Shown: piece by piece, positions 17,404 to 26,072 of the stretch | Position numbering within the stretch: the first letter of the stretch is position 1 | How the letters are laid out: the number at the start of each line of letters is the position of its first letter | NCBI RefSeq assembly: GCF_900099765.1 | Contig: NZ_FNDX01000020.1 | Location: 1 to 64,000, forward strand | Direction of reading: 5' to 3' | Source: Paenibacillus typhae | Lineage (GTDB): Bacteria; Bacillota; Bacilli; Paenibacillales; Paenibacillaceae | Length of the DNA: 64,000 bases | Position numbers and translations under genes: made by a program | The notes under the pieces: generated by a model | Databases searched by the model: none | What the model was told of the DNA's origin: nothing | Seen by the model: only the letters and a program-made list of their open reading frames with translations

Positions 17404-18210
17404 TTAAACCTTCTTTTCATTATAATCCTTACTCCATACGGGAAAATGAATGCGGACTGCTTCTATCGCCTTACGTAATAGGGCTAATCTCGAGTCCAGA
17501 TATGAAACAACTGCACGGCCTTGACTGTCAAGGAACCTCCACTCACCGGGTACACCTGATACTACTTGCTTAAGGGCAGCATAACTGAGTGACTCAAATT
17601 TCTGTAATGCAGCTTCAAAGGGAGATTTGCTATCCAAAGAAGGAACAAATTTCTGGTACAATTCGCCCCAATAAGTAGAAATGTAAGGTTGATGGGCTGA
17701 AATAGAGCGTTCATTCCAATAAGGCCCTTTCAAGATGTTAGCCTGGTCTATCATCCATAAATGCGGTATCAGAGAGTTGGATATCAACAGGTTGGTATTT
17801 GCCTCATTAAATATATGCCGGTCATTATTGTTCACCCAGTAATCAAATAGAATGATATCAGCTGCTTTATCAATATTATCTGCCTTGGAAAAATCAGAGT
17901 CAGGAGTTACATTGACAGCATTCTCGATGTAGAGGCTTCCGAAATGCGGACCTGCTTGTGCATACCCTCTTTGAAGTTCGGGATTTCGTGTAATAATTTC
18001 CTCATCCAGAAGTATGACCGCTCCTTGTGGTACAGGAAGATCAAGCAATAAGGCTAATCTGTAGCTAATCAATTCATTAACCAGAACCATGATGCCTTGA
18101 GGGTTGGAGCTGAGTTTAACCACGTAGGTTTGACCATCTTCACAACGGATTAAGTGAGGACGGCTATACCCTGATTCGATTGGTTTAATATAATATTCTC
18201 CGCGTATCAT
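17404..18210 (-). CDS. HipA-like kinase
   Basis: A 268-residue protein of the short HipA-like kinase family (HipA_2 type), lacking the usual HipA N-terminal subdomain. Visible parts are an ATP-binding strand with Lys (YVVKLSSNPQG), the catalytic-type segment DYWVNNNDRHIFNEANTNLL with the N-x-D-R-H-x-x-N pattern, and MIDQANIL as the metal-binding strand. I chose ATG at 18210 because AGAAGGTGG precedes it by 6 bases; an ATG six codons earlier overlaps that site. No HipB-like DNA-binding partner is next to it; instead a second kinase-like gene follows 3 bases later. Whether it acts as a toxin is unknown. Confidence 0.75.
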   Translation of the reverse strand: MIRGEYYIKPIESGYSRPHLIRCEDGQTYVVKLSSNPQGIMVLVNELISYRLALLLDLPVPQGAVILLDEEIITRNPELQRGYAQAGPHFGSLYIENAVNVTPDSDFSKADNIDKAADIILFDYWVNNNDRHIFNEANTNLLISNSLIPHLWMIDQANILKGPYWNERSISAHQPYISTYWGELYQKFVPSLDSKSPFEAALQKFESLSYAALKQVVSGVPGEWRFLDSQGRAVVSYLDSRLALLRKAIEAVRIHFPVWSKDYNEKKV

Positions 18211-18345
18211 TAGAAACCACCTTCTCATCTTAAATTATGAGGTGGGACAATTCAGAGATTAGGCGAAATGGTATTTTAATTTGTATGAAAGTTCCTATGG
18301 AAGTGTACACATCCTAATGTACTTTTGTAAACAAGGAGGCGATTT

Positions 18346-18627
18346 ATGAAGGTAACCTTGAAGAAACTGAGCTTTTGGCTGCCGGTACTATCTTTATTCG
18401 TTTGTTTTTATAACCTATCCGGGGCCGATGATAAGAACCTGCTGCTGTTCCTGACAAGTCCTCTGCTTTTGTGGTTCAATCCGCAGCTGACGGATTTGCA
18501 TTACTCGATGAATAGTGAGAGGGCGTTCTTGTTCGTTTTGTACGGGATTCATTTTTTCTCCTGGCTAATATTTGGACTTATAATAGATTGGTTGTACTCG
18601 CGATACAAATCCGGAAACCATGGATAA
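18346..18627 (+). CDS. Hypothetical membrane protein, 93 residues
   Basis: A short protein with three hydrophobic segments (around LPVLSLFVCFYNL, LLLFLTSPLLLWF and FLFVLYGIHFFSWLIFGLII) and a basic tail. AAGGAGG lies 7-8 bases before the ATG. It is divergent from the HipA-like gene and is followed at once by another small membrane gene. I do not recognise a family. Confidence 0.65.
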   Translation: MKVTLKKLSFWLPVLSLFVCFYNLSGADDKNLLLFLTSPLLLWFNPQLTDLHYSMNSERAFLFVLYGIHFFSWLIFGLIIDWLYSRYKSGNHG

Positions 18628-18650
18628 TTCTGAACAAGGGGGGAGATGCA

Positions 18651-18845
18651 TTGTACTTTTGGCTGTTTCTTATACTTCCGCTGTCCTGTGTGCTGTTCCT
18701 TTATAACTGTTTTGCCTTGTTTAAAAAGATCCATGAGGGAAAAAAACTGTCCATCCGTAACATTATATTCGCTTCAGTAGCACTCTACCTGATGATTTTC
18801 ATTCCAGCCGAGTTTATTGCAGCAGAGGCGGGCAGGGCATATTAA
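18651..18845 (+). CDS. Hypothetical membrane protein, 64 residues
   Basis: The frame is open from 18588, but the best start is TTG at 18651, with AAGGGGGGAG 5 bases upstream. The product has two hydrophobic helices (YFWLFLILPLSCVLFLYNCF and IIFASVALYLMIFIPAEFIA) joined by a basic loop (KKIHEGKKLSIRN). It follows the preceding membrane gene by 23 bases and is probably cotranscribed. Function unknown. Confidence 0.6.
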   Translation: MYFWLFLILPLSCVLFLYNCFALFKKIHEGKKLSIRNIIFASVALYLMIFIPAEFIAAEAGRAY

Positions 18846-18931
18846 GTTAAAACCCAGGCCTAATTGGACTGATAGTACAATAGAATCCATAATACCCCAT
18901 TGGACTTTATGTATTACTCTACCTACGATAT

Positions 18932-18953
18932 TAAAAAAGCCCGTGACCGGGCT
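18932..18953 (-). terminator. Terminator of the zinc-ribbon gene
   Basis: Read on the minus strand: AGCCCGG TCA CCGGGCT-type stem (AGCCCGGTCACGGGCT) followed by six T; it begins at the stop codon of the upstream gene. Confidence 0.8.
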
Positions 18954-19144
18954 CAAAACTTCTCAGGATTCTCAATTTTCATTGAGGCGATTTCCCCGCA
19001 TCTTTTGCAGAAGGTGTAGATCACTCCTGAGCCAAAAGAAAAAGCCTTATTAATCGGCATGACCCGGGCATATCCATTATTTAACCGGCCTTTGACGAAT
19101 TCGGTTCTTCCGCAAGCTTTACAAGCTGTCTGTGTCTGATCCAT
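18953..19144 (-). CDS. Small zinc-ribbon protein
   Basis: A protein of 63 residues with two CxxC knuckles, CKACG near the N terminus and CKRCG near the C terminus, spaced by about 35 residues. This is typical of a zinc ribbon. The middle contains a GRLNNGYARVMPINKAF segment. ATG at 19144 is preceded by GGGGTGG; a GTG three codons earlier overlaps that site. Such proteins often bind nucleic acid or protein, but no specific role can be given. Its stop codon lies in the terminator stem. Confidence 0.6.
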   Translation of the reverse strand: MDQTQTACKACGRTEFVKGRLNNGYARVMPINKAFSFGSGVIYTFCKRCGEIASMKIENPEKF

Positions 19145-19223
19145 TATATCCACCCCACAGTACGTATTTCTAATTGGATACGCTGAGTTTAGCCATTATG
19201 TTTCATGATAAGGAGTCCATCCC

Positions 19224-19697
19224 GTGATAATTAGAACCTTCACTGAGCAGGACATCTCCCAGATTGTCACTCTTTTCTACGACACGGTACATTCGGTAAA
19301 TAAACAGGATTACTCGCAGGAACAGCTCAACGCCTGGGCGTCGTATGAGGATGAAAGTCAGCGGCTTAGCACATGGAAGGACGCTTTGAGCCGTAACATC
19401 ACCCTGGTTGTTGAGAATAATGGCGTAATCACCGGGTTTGCAGATATGACGCTTGAAGGGTATTTGGACAGGCTGTTTGTACATAAGGATTATCAGCGGC
19501 AGGGGATTGCTAAGGCACTGGTGAATACACTGGAGACGGAGGCACGCGGGCTGGGTTTGACTGAGATCCGTACGGAAGCGAGTATAACGGCGAAGCCTTT
19601 TTTTGAACAAGCAGGCTATAAGGTGGTCCGGCAGCAGGTTGTGGAACGCAAGGGCGTGAAGCTGGAGAATTATTTAATGTTAAAAAGCTTACACTGA
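19224..19697 (+). CDS. GNAT-family N-acetyltransferase
   Basis: A 157-residue GNAT protein. It starts at GTG 19224 behind AAGGAG. The acetyl-CoA motif is YLDRLFVHKDYQRQGIAKAL, with Q/R-x-x-G-x-A at QRQGIA, and the FFEQAGYKV segment forms motif B. The overall pattern (IIRTFTEQDISQIVTLFYDTV) resembles the YafP-like branch. The substrate is unknown. A small membrane gene follows 37 bases later. Confidence 0.82.
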   Translation: MIIRTFTEQDISQIVTLFYDTVHSVNKQDYSQEQLNAWASYEDESQRLSTWKDALSRNITLVVENNGVITGFADMTLEGYLDRLFVHKDYQRQGIAKALVNTLETEARGLGLTEIRTEASITAKPFFEQAGYKVVRQQVVERKGVKLENYLMLKSLH

Positions 19698-19734
19698 ATT
19701 CAATATCATTTCCAATAGAGAATCGGGGCATCGT

Positions 19735-19974
19735 ATGCTAAAAAAGGTCTGGAGCAACAATCCGCGTTGGTTCACCGTGTTATGGGCAGTAACAATTACC
19801 GCGTACATTGGCTTAATGCTATTCCATGAAACGGATCAAATCATGACGGTACTCATGGCTGTGTTATTTACCGCAGCCGGGGTTCGGGACTGGAACAGAC
19901 AGCGCAAGCTTGCGTTATTCTCCTACTTTCTGGCTGTCGTCTTCATCGTTATCTACATTATTAATATGTTGTAG
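19735..19974 (+). CDS. Hypothetical membrane protein, 79 residues
   Basis: Two to three hydrophobic helices are visible (FTVLWAVTITAYIGLMLF, IMTVLMAVLFTAAG and ALFSYFLAVVFIVIYIINML) with a basic loop DWNRQRK. The ribosome binding site is weak (TCGGGG). It lies between a GNAT gene and a strong bidirectional terminator. No family recognised. Confidence 0.5.
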   Translation: MLKKVWSNNPRWFTVLWAVTITAYIGLMLFHETDQIMTVLMAVLFTAAGVRDWNRQRKLALFSYFLAVVFIVIYIINML

Positions 19975-19997
19975 TTGAAAATAATATTTTACACAGC

Positions 19998-20032
19998 AAA
20001 GCAGCCCGCCTACAAGGCAGGGCTGCTTTATT
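19998..20032. terminator. Bidirectional terminator
   Basis: AAAGCAGCCC pairs with GGGCTGCTTT with an inner GCC/GGC stem; A and T tails on both sides serve the converging genes at 19735 and 20073. Confidence 0.85.
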
Positions 20033-20072
20033 AATGTCAGGGACGGCCCGTTGCCGCGGGGCGCCGCCATCC

Positions 20073-21029
20073 TTATGGAGTCATGCTGTCCCACAGCGCC
20101 TGGAATGCGCCGGATTCAACTTCAAAGAACACCGGTGCATTGCCGTAGCGCACCAGCCCCTGGCCGAAGAGCACCAGCTGTACCTGTGCTTTATCTTCCA
20201 GCTCCAGATAGATAATCTTGCGGTCTTCGCTCTCGTAGATGCCCTGATCCATCAGCGGCTCAGCTGCGAGCGGTTTCGCGGCCTGAAGCGCCGTCACGAA
20301 GTTATCCAGCACCTCACCGCCTGCAAGCGGTGCATACTGCTGCTGGCCGTTGTTCCAGCTGTCGAAGCTCTCCCACTGGGCCGAGGCGATCCGGCCTTCG
20401 AGGTTCAGCTTGCCGATCAGGTCGGCGCCGCTGTTAACGGTAATGCCATTTGTATGCTCATATAGATCGGCAAATATCTGTCCGTCGATTTCCGAGTAGG
20501 ACATGATCAGGAACCCGGAGTCGTAACCTTTTACCGTATAGATGTCTGTCACGCCAATGTTGGAAGCGAGCTCAGTGTAGGCGTCTTTGCTGCTCCATTC
20601 GTTAATACCGCCTGTAGTGGTCCCCAGCTTGTCGCCGAGCAGGGCGGCAGCGTCTGCAGCATCAATGCGGGTAGCGGACTGTGTATACACATTGCCCTCA
20701 TAGACAACCAAGGCGAGCATGCTCGCCTTAACCTCGGAATCCGGATCAGGCAGTTCAACCTTAGGTATGGTGATACCCGTTCCCGGGTCAACCTGGGCTA
20801 CCTGTGCCGGTGCTGCCGGGCTGTTAATCTGCTGCCAGATAGTTGGACCTGCAAGGCCAATTCCGGCGGCGATTACGAGGCTTGCTGCGATATACATTGT
20901 TTTGCGCGGGCGTTTACGCTCCTGCTGCTGCTGTTCCAGCCTGCTGATCAATCCGTTTTTCATATGTTCACTTGGTTTCATAGTATCCACCGCTTTCTTG
21001 TATTGTTGTCGAAATTGTTCTTCTTTCAC
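20073..21029 (-). CDS. Probable anti-sigma factor, membrane anchored
   Basis: A 318-residue protein. The N-terminal 43 residues are charged and cytoplasmic (MKEEQFRQQYKKAVDTMKPS). One transmembrane helix lies at about 44-64 (MYIAASLVIAAGIGLAG). The remaining 250 residues form an outside domain without a motif that I recognise. It overlaps the end of the ECF sigma gene by 4 bases, which is the usual sigma/anti-sigma arrangement; the role is inferred from that. The N-terminal region lacks a clear HxxxCxxC zinc site, so it is not a ZAS-type anti-sigma factor. Confidence 0.65.
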   Translation of the reverse strand: MKEEQFRQQYKKAVDTMKPSEHMKNGLISRLEQQQQERKRPRKTMYIAASLVIAAGIGLAGPTIWQQINSPAAPAQVAQVDPGTGITIPKVELPDPDSEVKASMLALVVYEGNVYTQSATRIDAADAAALLGDKLGTTTGGINEWSSKDAYTELASNIGVTDIYTVKGYDSGFLIMSYSEIDGQIFADLYEHTNGITVNSGADLIGKLNLEGRIASAQWESFDSWNNGQQQYAPLAGGEVLDNFVTALQAAKPLAAEPLMDQGIYESEDRKIIYLELEDKAQVQLVLFGQGLVRYGNAPVFFEVESGAFQALWDSMTP

Positions 21030-21520
21030 TCTGGTTCCGCTCCTTCCAGCTCCAGTTTTAACAGCTGTCGTCCCCGCTGAAGCCGCATTTTCACAGCAGA
21101 GTCACTGATCTGCAGAATTCGGCTGATTTCCTGTACAGAATAATCTTCGTAGTAGTAGAGATGGATCACTGCCTTGAGCTTCACGGGCAAGGCGAGCACC
21201 AGCTGCAGCAGCGCAAGATCCATCGGACCGTCTGCCGCCAGCGCCTCGGCGCCGTCCAGCTTAACTTCACGTTTGCGCCAGCCTCTGCCCAGCATCGTTT
21301 TGCAGGTGTTGGTAAGTACGCGGATCAGCCAGGCTTTCTGGTGCTCGGCATCATTGAAATCCGGCGCTTTTTCCATCAGCTTGATGAATGTATCCTGAAC
21401 GGCCTCCTCGGCATCCTGGCGTCTGCCCAAATGGACCATAGCAATCCTGAATAGCATATCTGAATAAGCCTCGTAACTCTTTATCACATGATTTCCCGGC
21501 CGGATCATGGATCGCTGCAT
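21026..21520 (-). CDS. ECF-type RNA polymerase sigma factor
   Basis: A 164-residue group 4 sigma factor. Region 2 reads YSDMLFRIAMVHLGRRQDAEEAVQ in parts, with DAEEAVQDTFIKL as the core-binding helix. Region 4 (ALPVKLKAVIHLYYYEDYS and EISRILQISDSAVKMRLQRGR) is a helix-turn-helix for the -35 element. The ATG is preceded by AGGAGG. The downstream overlapping gene is the probable anti-sigma. The target genes are unknown; it may control its own promoter. Confidence 0.9.
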   Translation of the reverse strand: MQRSMIRPGNHVIKSYEAYSDMLFRIAMVHLGRRQDAEEAVQDTFIKLMEKAPDFNDAEHQKAWLIRVLTNTCKTMLGRGWRKREVKLDGAEALAADGPMDLALLQLVLALPVKLKAVIHLYYYEDYSVQEISRILQISDSAVKMRLQRGRQLLKLELEGAEPE

Positions 21521-21695
21521 AATGCAATGACCTCCTTTATACCTGTAACACCATTACGAACGGCATTTGGTCACATTTTGTTTCGCACAAACTCCAGAAG
21601 GATCAATCTTCCATTTACCGCTATCTAACCTCCGGCCTTTGTAGTAAACTGATAGCCCTGGAATAAATTCCATATATATCAAGGGGGCTGAATGT

Positions 21696-22484
21696 ATGCA
21701 GGAACAACTGGCACGTGCCAACAAGGCGGCTTGGGAAACGAAGGCTTATCAGGCTTGGGTGCAGCATCACGGGTCACCTGAGGCGCTTGCCGAAGAATTG
21801 AAGAAGGACCCCCGGCATCCGCTGCGTTACTGGCTGAAATACACAGGTGATCCATCCGGCGCAAAAATCCTTAACCTGCTGGGCTCCCACGGCAGAAAAG
21901 CGATCCCCCTGGCCCTGCTTGGCGCAGAGGTAACGGTAGTCGATATTTCGGCGGAGAACCGCCGGTATGCCACTGAGGTTGCGGCTTGCGCGGGTGTGCA
22001 GCTGAATTATATCTGCTCGGATGTCCTGCATATTCCGGATGAAGAATCGCTTGGGCAATTCGATTATGTGCTGATGGAGTTTGGGGTTTTGCATTATTTT
22101 ACTGACCTTAAGCCTTTGTTCACGCTTGTGAATCGCAGGCTGGGTGCGGCTGGACGGCTGCTGTTAACGGATTTTCATCCGTTTGCCAGGGCGTGGAAGA
22201 CCACAGAGACGCTCCGGCAGCCGACAGGCAACTATTTTGACGATACGGTCCGGGAAGGTGAGGTGGCCTTTGCCAGGCTGCTCCCGGAATCAGAGCGTTC
22301 AGAATTATCCAGTGTTCTAACGAGGGCGTGGACTGTGGGCGATATTCTTACAGCAGTTGCAGCGAGCGGGCTATATATCCGTACCTTTGAAGAGATCCGT
22401 AACGCAGCCGATCCGAGCTTTCCCGAGTTTTATACTCTGATCGCCGACAAAACAGATGTGCAGCTGTCTCCGCTGAATCCCTGA
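21696..22484 (+). CDS. Class I SAM-dependent methyltransferase
   Basis: A 262-residue protein with a Rossmann methyltransferase core. Motif I is ILNLLGSHGRKAIPLALLGA, where the glycines are less regular than in the standard E/DxGxGxG, followed by the acidic residue at VTVVDIS (motif II) and YICSDVLHIPD (motif III region). FDYVLMEFGVLHYF is the motif IV region. AAGGGGG precedes the ATG. It is divergent from the ECF sigma operon. The substrate is unknown. Confidence 0.8.
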   Translation: MQEQLARANKAAWETKAYQAWVQHHGSPEALAEELKKDPRHPLRYWLKYTGDPSGAKILNLLGSHGRKAIPLALLGAEVTVVDISAENRRYATEVAACAGVQLNYICSDVLHIPDEESLGQFDYVLMEFGVLHYFTDLKPLFTLVNRRLGAAGRLLLTDFHPFARAWKTTETLRQPTGNYFDDTVREGEVAFARLLPESERSELSSVLTRAWTVGDILTAVAASGLYIRTFEEIRNAADPSFPEFYTLIADKTDVQLSPLNP

Positions 22485-22550
22485 TTGTAGGCATTAGACA
22501 ACCAGACGTAAGCATATGGGTACATAAAACACTATTGGGGTGGTGGACCG

Positions 22551-22757
22551 GTGCTGCGTAACCAGGAGTTCAGAGTTTATATCATTACCAAAGGGGATAT
22601 CCTCCGGTTTGTGGCGATAGAGATCGTGCTTGGAACGATGACCTACTCTATTGCGATGAAGTTGTTCCATAACGTGATTTTGGCGAGTGCGGGCGGCTGG
22701 GCCGGGACAGAAGGCTTCAAGAGACTGATTATGCTGAAGAATATATTAGCTAAATAA
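22551..22757 (+). CDS. Hypothetical small protein, 68 residues
   Basis: GTG start at 22551 with GGGGTGG upstream. The product (FRVYIITKGDILRFVAIEIV, then MTYSIAMKLFHNVILASAGG) has one weak hydrophobic segment and a basic tail. A terminator follows 17 bases later, which supports a real transcription unit. No family recognised. Confidence 0.5.
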   Translation: MLRNQEFRVYIITKGDILRFVAIEIVLGTMTYSIAMKLFHNVILASAGGWAGTEGFKRLIMLKNILAK

Positions 22758-22773
22758 CCGGATAGCTTTAGAG

Positions 22774-22798
22774 GCCATCTTCTGGGAGGTGGCTTTTT
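22774..22798 (+). terminator. Terminator after the 68-residue gene
   Basis: GCCATCTTC pairs with GAGGTGGC (with G-T pairs), followed by five T. Confidence 0.7.
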
Positions 22799-22835
22799 GG
22801 GCTGTCCGCCTACTATTGATCATCCCGGGAAAATA

Positions 22836-23006
22836 ATGTCCAGGGCACACTGGATTTTTGTCAGCCGGAATTTCACCGCTGAAGCGGAAAAGGACCTGCG
22901 CAACTTCTAGTCTCCTCTACTTTTGCTGCTAGGGGATGACGATATTAATGTAGATGTGCAAGGAATGGGCATGAAACAGATTGAGCTGTTCCTTCGGGAT
23001 ATATAA
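22836..23006 (+). pseudogene. Possible decayed short reading frame with an internal amber codon
   Basis: Within the roughly 315 bases between the 68-residue gene and the response regulator, one frame runs from ATG 22836 to TAA 23004-23006 with a single TAG at codon 25. The second part (LLLLLLGDDDINVDVQGMG, then MKQIELFLRDI) looks like a protein C terminus. No ribosome binding site is visible. It may be a gene fragment or chance; nothing else is seen in the gap. Confidence 0.2.
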
Positions 23007-23073
23007 GGGCACATAAAGGACATAACATCCAGTTATGCTAGTACCAATAACATGTTTGAAGGCGGGGACTGGA

Positions 23074-23754
23074 TTGAAGAAGAAGCTGCTGCTCGTCGAG
23101 GATGAAATTCGGATCCGCGAGCTGGTGTCAGACTATTTCATACAAAACGGCTGGGAAGTATGCGAAGCGGACAACGGGCAGGATGCGCTGCTCTGGTTCA
23201 GCTCCCAGCTGCCGGATCTGATCATCCTGGATATTATGATGCCCAGGCTGAACGGGTTCGAGGTGTGCCGGGAGATCCGCCGGCAATCAGCGATTCCCAT
23301 TATTCTGCTGACGGCAAAGTCTGCAGATGACGATAAAATATACGGCTTTGAAGCGGGAGCGGACGATTATGTGACGAAGCCGTTCAGCCCCAAGGTGCTG
23401 GTTGCGCGGGCCAATGCGCTGATGAAGCGGGTGGAGGGCGGTCACCTGCCGGATTCAAGCAGCCTCAAATTCGGTGCTGCTGTCTTTAACACCTCTGCCC
23501 ACCGGCTGGAAATCGGAGGTGCAGAGGTGGAGCTTGCCCCCAAGGAATATGAGCTGTTATGGCTGCTGATCCGCAATAAAGGCATTGCCGTCTCCCGTGA
23601 TACCATTCTGAGCCGGGTCTGGGGCATTGAATTTGACGGGGATTCCCGGGTCGTTGACAGCCATATCAAGAAGCTGCGAAGCAAGCTGGGCGCAGAGTCA
23701 CGCTGTATCCGTACGGTGGTCGGGACCGGCTATATGTTCGAGGAAGAGCCATGA
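23074..23754 (+). CDS. OmpR/PhoB-family response regulator
   Basis: A 226-residue regulator. The receiver domain has the acidic pocket (VEDE), the phospho-acceptor D53 in LIILDIMMP, the T/S switch in LLTAKS, and the lysine of VTKPF. A winged-helix DNA-binding domain fills the C-terminal 95 residues (LAPKEYELLWLLIRNKG, then RVVDSHIKKLRSKL). The frame is open from 23035, but TTG at 23074 gives the standard receiver start (KKKLLLVEDE). The stop overlaps the next kinase gene by 4 bases. It is the first of a likely four-gene operon with the kinase, pssA and dedA, so it may sense envelope or lipid stress. Confidence 0.9.
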   Translation: MKKKLLLVEDEIRIRELVSDYFIQNGWEVCEADNGQDALLWFSSQLPDLIILDIMMPRLNGFEVCREIRRQSAIPIILLTAKSADDDKIYGFEAGADDYVTKPFSPKVLVARANALMKRVEGGHLPDSSSLKFGAAVFNTSAHRLEIGGAEVELAPKEYELLWLLIRNKGIAVSRDTILSRVWGIEFDGDSRVVDSHIKKLRSKLGAESRCIRTVVGTGYMFEEEP

Positions 23755-25502
23755 GAAGGCAGGGAATCACCTTTAAGCTGTTTGTGATGACCGTGATCTT
23801 TTTTCTCTGCTTTTATGGGATGGTCATTCTGGGCCAGCTGCTGTTCTTTGACGGCTTCTACCAGCATCAGAAGGAGGGCCGGGTCGAAAAGCATCTTAAA
23901 GGCTTTGGTGCCAGCTACATCAGTGAGCAATGGACCGGCAGCCGGCTGTCTCAGGAGCTGGTCCGTTTTATGCTGCGCAACAAGACACAGCTGGCGATTG
24001 TGAAGCTGGACGGCAAGATGAATTCGGACGACCCGTATCATATGAAGCTGCGGATGAAGGACGGTAGAGAGCTGGTTGTTTCCCTGTCGATGTTCATGAG
24101 CGAATACGGGGACGCACTGAGGGCAGCGGATATCAAGGAAGAGGATTCGCTGACGCTTGAGGGCGAGCTTTTTGAAGAGGACAGCAGCAGTACTCAGGAC
24201 CTGATCTATCCTGTAAGCATAACCGCCGGCGGCAGAACGATAGGAATGCATGAGGAGGGGATGACACGGCTGTCCGGAACCGTTACAGAAATTGTACTGC
24301 CGGATCTCAAGCTATGGAATCCGCGTCAGGGGATTCTGCTGGAGGCGCTGGAGGAGTGGTTCCCGCTGACGTCTGAACAAAAGGCGAATTTGGAGCAGCT
24401 GGAAATGCAGAAGCAGGAGTGGAGCGCCCCCTGGAGCGGTATCCGCAATTCTGTCATTATTCTGCCTGTCCGGCAGGCCGGCGGAGAGGTCGAGCTGCTG
24501 TTCACGGTTACCTCCCTGCAGGATGTCAAGGATTCGAATGAAGCGCTGCGCTGGTTCTTTTTATATCTGGGGCTGGGCGGGCTTATGCTGATTCTGATTC
24601 TCTCGCTGTTCTTCTCCAAGATGGTCACCAGGCCGCTGATCAAGCTGAACAATATCGCCAAACGGATGGTCTCACTGGACTTTACAGGTGATAACTCGAT
24701 CCGGCAAAAGGACGAGCTGGGCAGCCTGTCAAACAGCATGTTCACGTTGTCTGTAAGTCTGGATTCGGCGCTGCGCGAGCTGCGTGAGGCTAACCGGCAG
24801 CTGGTGGAGGAGATGGAGCACAAACGGCGGATGGAGATCATGCAGCGAGACTTTTTTGCCAATGCCTCGCATGAGCTGAAGACTCCGCTAAGTATTATAA
24901 AGGGCTTCGCTGAGGGTCTGGAGGATGGTGTGAGTGCCGGCAAGCAGGATCACTACATTAAGGTCATTATTGAGGAAGCCGACAAAATGGAGTTCCTGGT
25001 GAAGGATATGCTGGATTTGGCCAGGCTGGAGTCTGGCACCATCAAGCTGCAGAAGAGCTCTTTTATGCTGAGTGAGCTGACAGAAAAGGTAGCTGACAAG
25101 CTGATCCATCTGCTGGACGGCAAAGGGCTGAAGGTGGTTGTTATTCCGGTGAACGAACCGCCGGTGTATGCCGACAGCAACTGGATCGAACAGGTGGTGC
25201 TTAATTTCATGACCAATGCCATCCGGCATGCAGACGAAGGAAGCACGGTGACCGTCAGGATAGATGGCCAGGGGCAGGCCTGTGTCTTCAGCATTCATAA
25301 TCAGGGCGAACCTGTACCGGAGGATCAGCTGCAGCAGATCTGGGAACGGTTCTACCGGGCCGAGCCCTCCCGCAGCCGGCTGACAGGCGGAACCGGACTG
25401 GGGCTGTCCATTGCCAAACGGATTCTGGATATGCACGGCTGCCGGTATGCAGTGAAAAACATCGGAAATGGCGTCTGTTTCAGTGTGTACTTTGAAGGCT
25501 GA
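23751..25502 (+). CDS. Membrane sensor histidine kinase
   Basis: A 583-residue kinase. Transmembrane helices lie at about 9-33 and 267-288, enclosing an outside sensor of some 230 residues. A HAMP domain follows (KMVTRPLIKLNNIAKRM), then a coiled coil, then the HisKA box with H374 in NASHELKTPLS. The ATPase domain has the N box (VVLNFMTNAIRHA), a G1-like segment (FSIHNQGEP, where the usual Asp is replaced by His-Asn), the F box and the G2 box (GGTGLGLSIAKRI). It starts inside the response regulator stop. The G1 change is unusual but occurs in some family members. Confidence 0.9.
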   Translation: MRRQGITFKLFVMTVIFFLCFYGMVILGQLLFFDGFYQHQKEGRVEKHLKGFGASYISEQWTGSRLSQELVRFMLRNKTQLAIVKLDGKMNSDDPYHMKLRMKDGRELVVSLSMFMSEYGDALRAADIKEEDSLTLEGELFEEDSSSTQDLIYPVSITAGGRTIGMHEEGMTRLSGTVTEIVLPDLKLWNPRQGILLEALEEWFPLTSEQKANLEQLEMQKQEWSAPWSGIRNSVIILPVRQAGGEVELLFTVTSLQDVKDSNEALRWFFLYLGLGGLMLILILSLFFSKMVTRPLIKLNNIAKRMVSLDFTGDNSIRQKDELGSLSNSMFTLSVSLDSALRELREANRQLVEEMEHKRRMEIMQRDFFANASHELKTPLSIIKGFAEGLEDGVSAGKQDHYIKVIIEEADKMEFLVKDMLDLARLESGTIKLQKSSFMLSELTEKVADKLIHLLDGKGLKVVVIPVNEPPVYADSNWIEQVVLNFMTNAIRHADEGSTVTVRIDGQGQACVFSIHNQGEPVPEDQLQQIWERFYRAEPSRSRLTGGTGLGLSIAKRILDMHGCRYAVKNIGNGVCFSVYFEG

Positions 25503-25543
25503 GCAGACATGCGGCATTGAGGCCGGAAAAGGAGTGAACTGTT

Positions 25544-26068
25544 TTGAAATGGAATTGGCTGCCTTCAATGTGCACGCTGGGTAATCTGGGACTGGGATCC
25601 TTGTCCCTGCTGTACACGATTAATGAGCGCTATGAGCTGGCGTTATTAATGATTCTGCTGGCCGCATTCTGCGATGTGCTGGACGGGATGCTGGCCAGAG
25701 TGCTGGGCTGTACCAGCGAGTTCGGTAAGCAGCTGGATTCGCTGGCGGATATTATCTCATTCGGACTGGCACCCACATTTTTGATCCTGTTATACAAGCT
25801 GGAAAATGTACACTGGCTGGGACCGGCGGCTGCGGTCGGCTTTTTAATCTGCGGTGCGCTGCGTCTGGCCAGATTCAATATATCAGCCCCGTCCACGGGC
25901 TTCACCGGTATGCCGATTACAGCCGCAGGCGTGATTCTGTCCATGCTCTCATTATTTGTTGAATATATGAAACCGGGATGGGTCATCATGATGATGGGGC
26001 TGTTATCCGTAATGATGATCAGTCATATTCCGTTTCCGTCACTTAAAAAATACGTTAACAGGAAGTGA
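25544..26068 (+). CDS. pssA: CDP-diacylglycerol--serine O-phosphatidyltransferase
   Basis: A 174-residue integral membrane enzyme of the CDP-alcohol phosphotransferase family. The diagnostic motif D-x2-DG-x2-AR-x8-G-x3-D-x3-D is present, from DVLDGMLAR to EFGKQLDSLAD. The N-terminal CTLGNLGLGSLS and the GALRLARFN segment are typical of Bacillus-type PssA. It makes phosphatidylserine. It starts at TTG 25544 behind AAGGAG. A DedA gene follows 4 bases later, as in the Bacillus pssA-ybfM-psd cluster, but psd is not here. Confidence 0.88.
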   Translation: MKWNWLPSMCTLGNLGLGSLSLLYTINERYELALLMILLAAFCDVLDGMLARVLGCTSEFGKQLDSLADIISFGLAPTFLILLYKLENVHWLGPAAAVGFLICGALRLARFNISAPSTGFTGMPITAAGVILSMLSLFVEYMKPGWVIMMMGLLSVMMISHIPFPSLKKYVNRK

Positions 26069-26072
26069 GTTC

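Noticed and set aside
20034..20465. A plus-strand frame of 143 residues
   Set aside because: Antisense to the anti-sigma gene, without a start site or domain.
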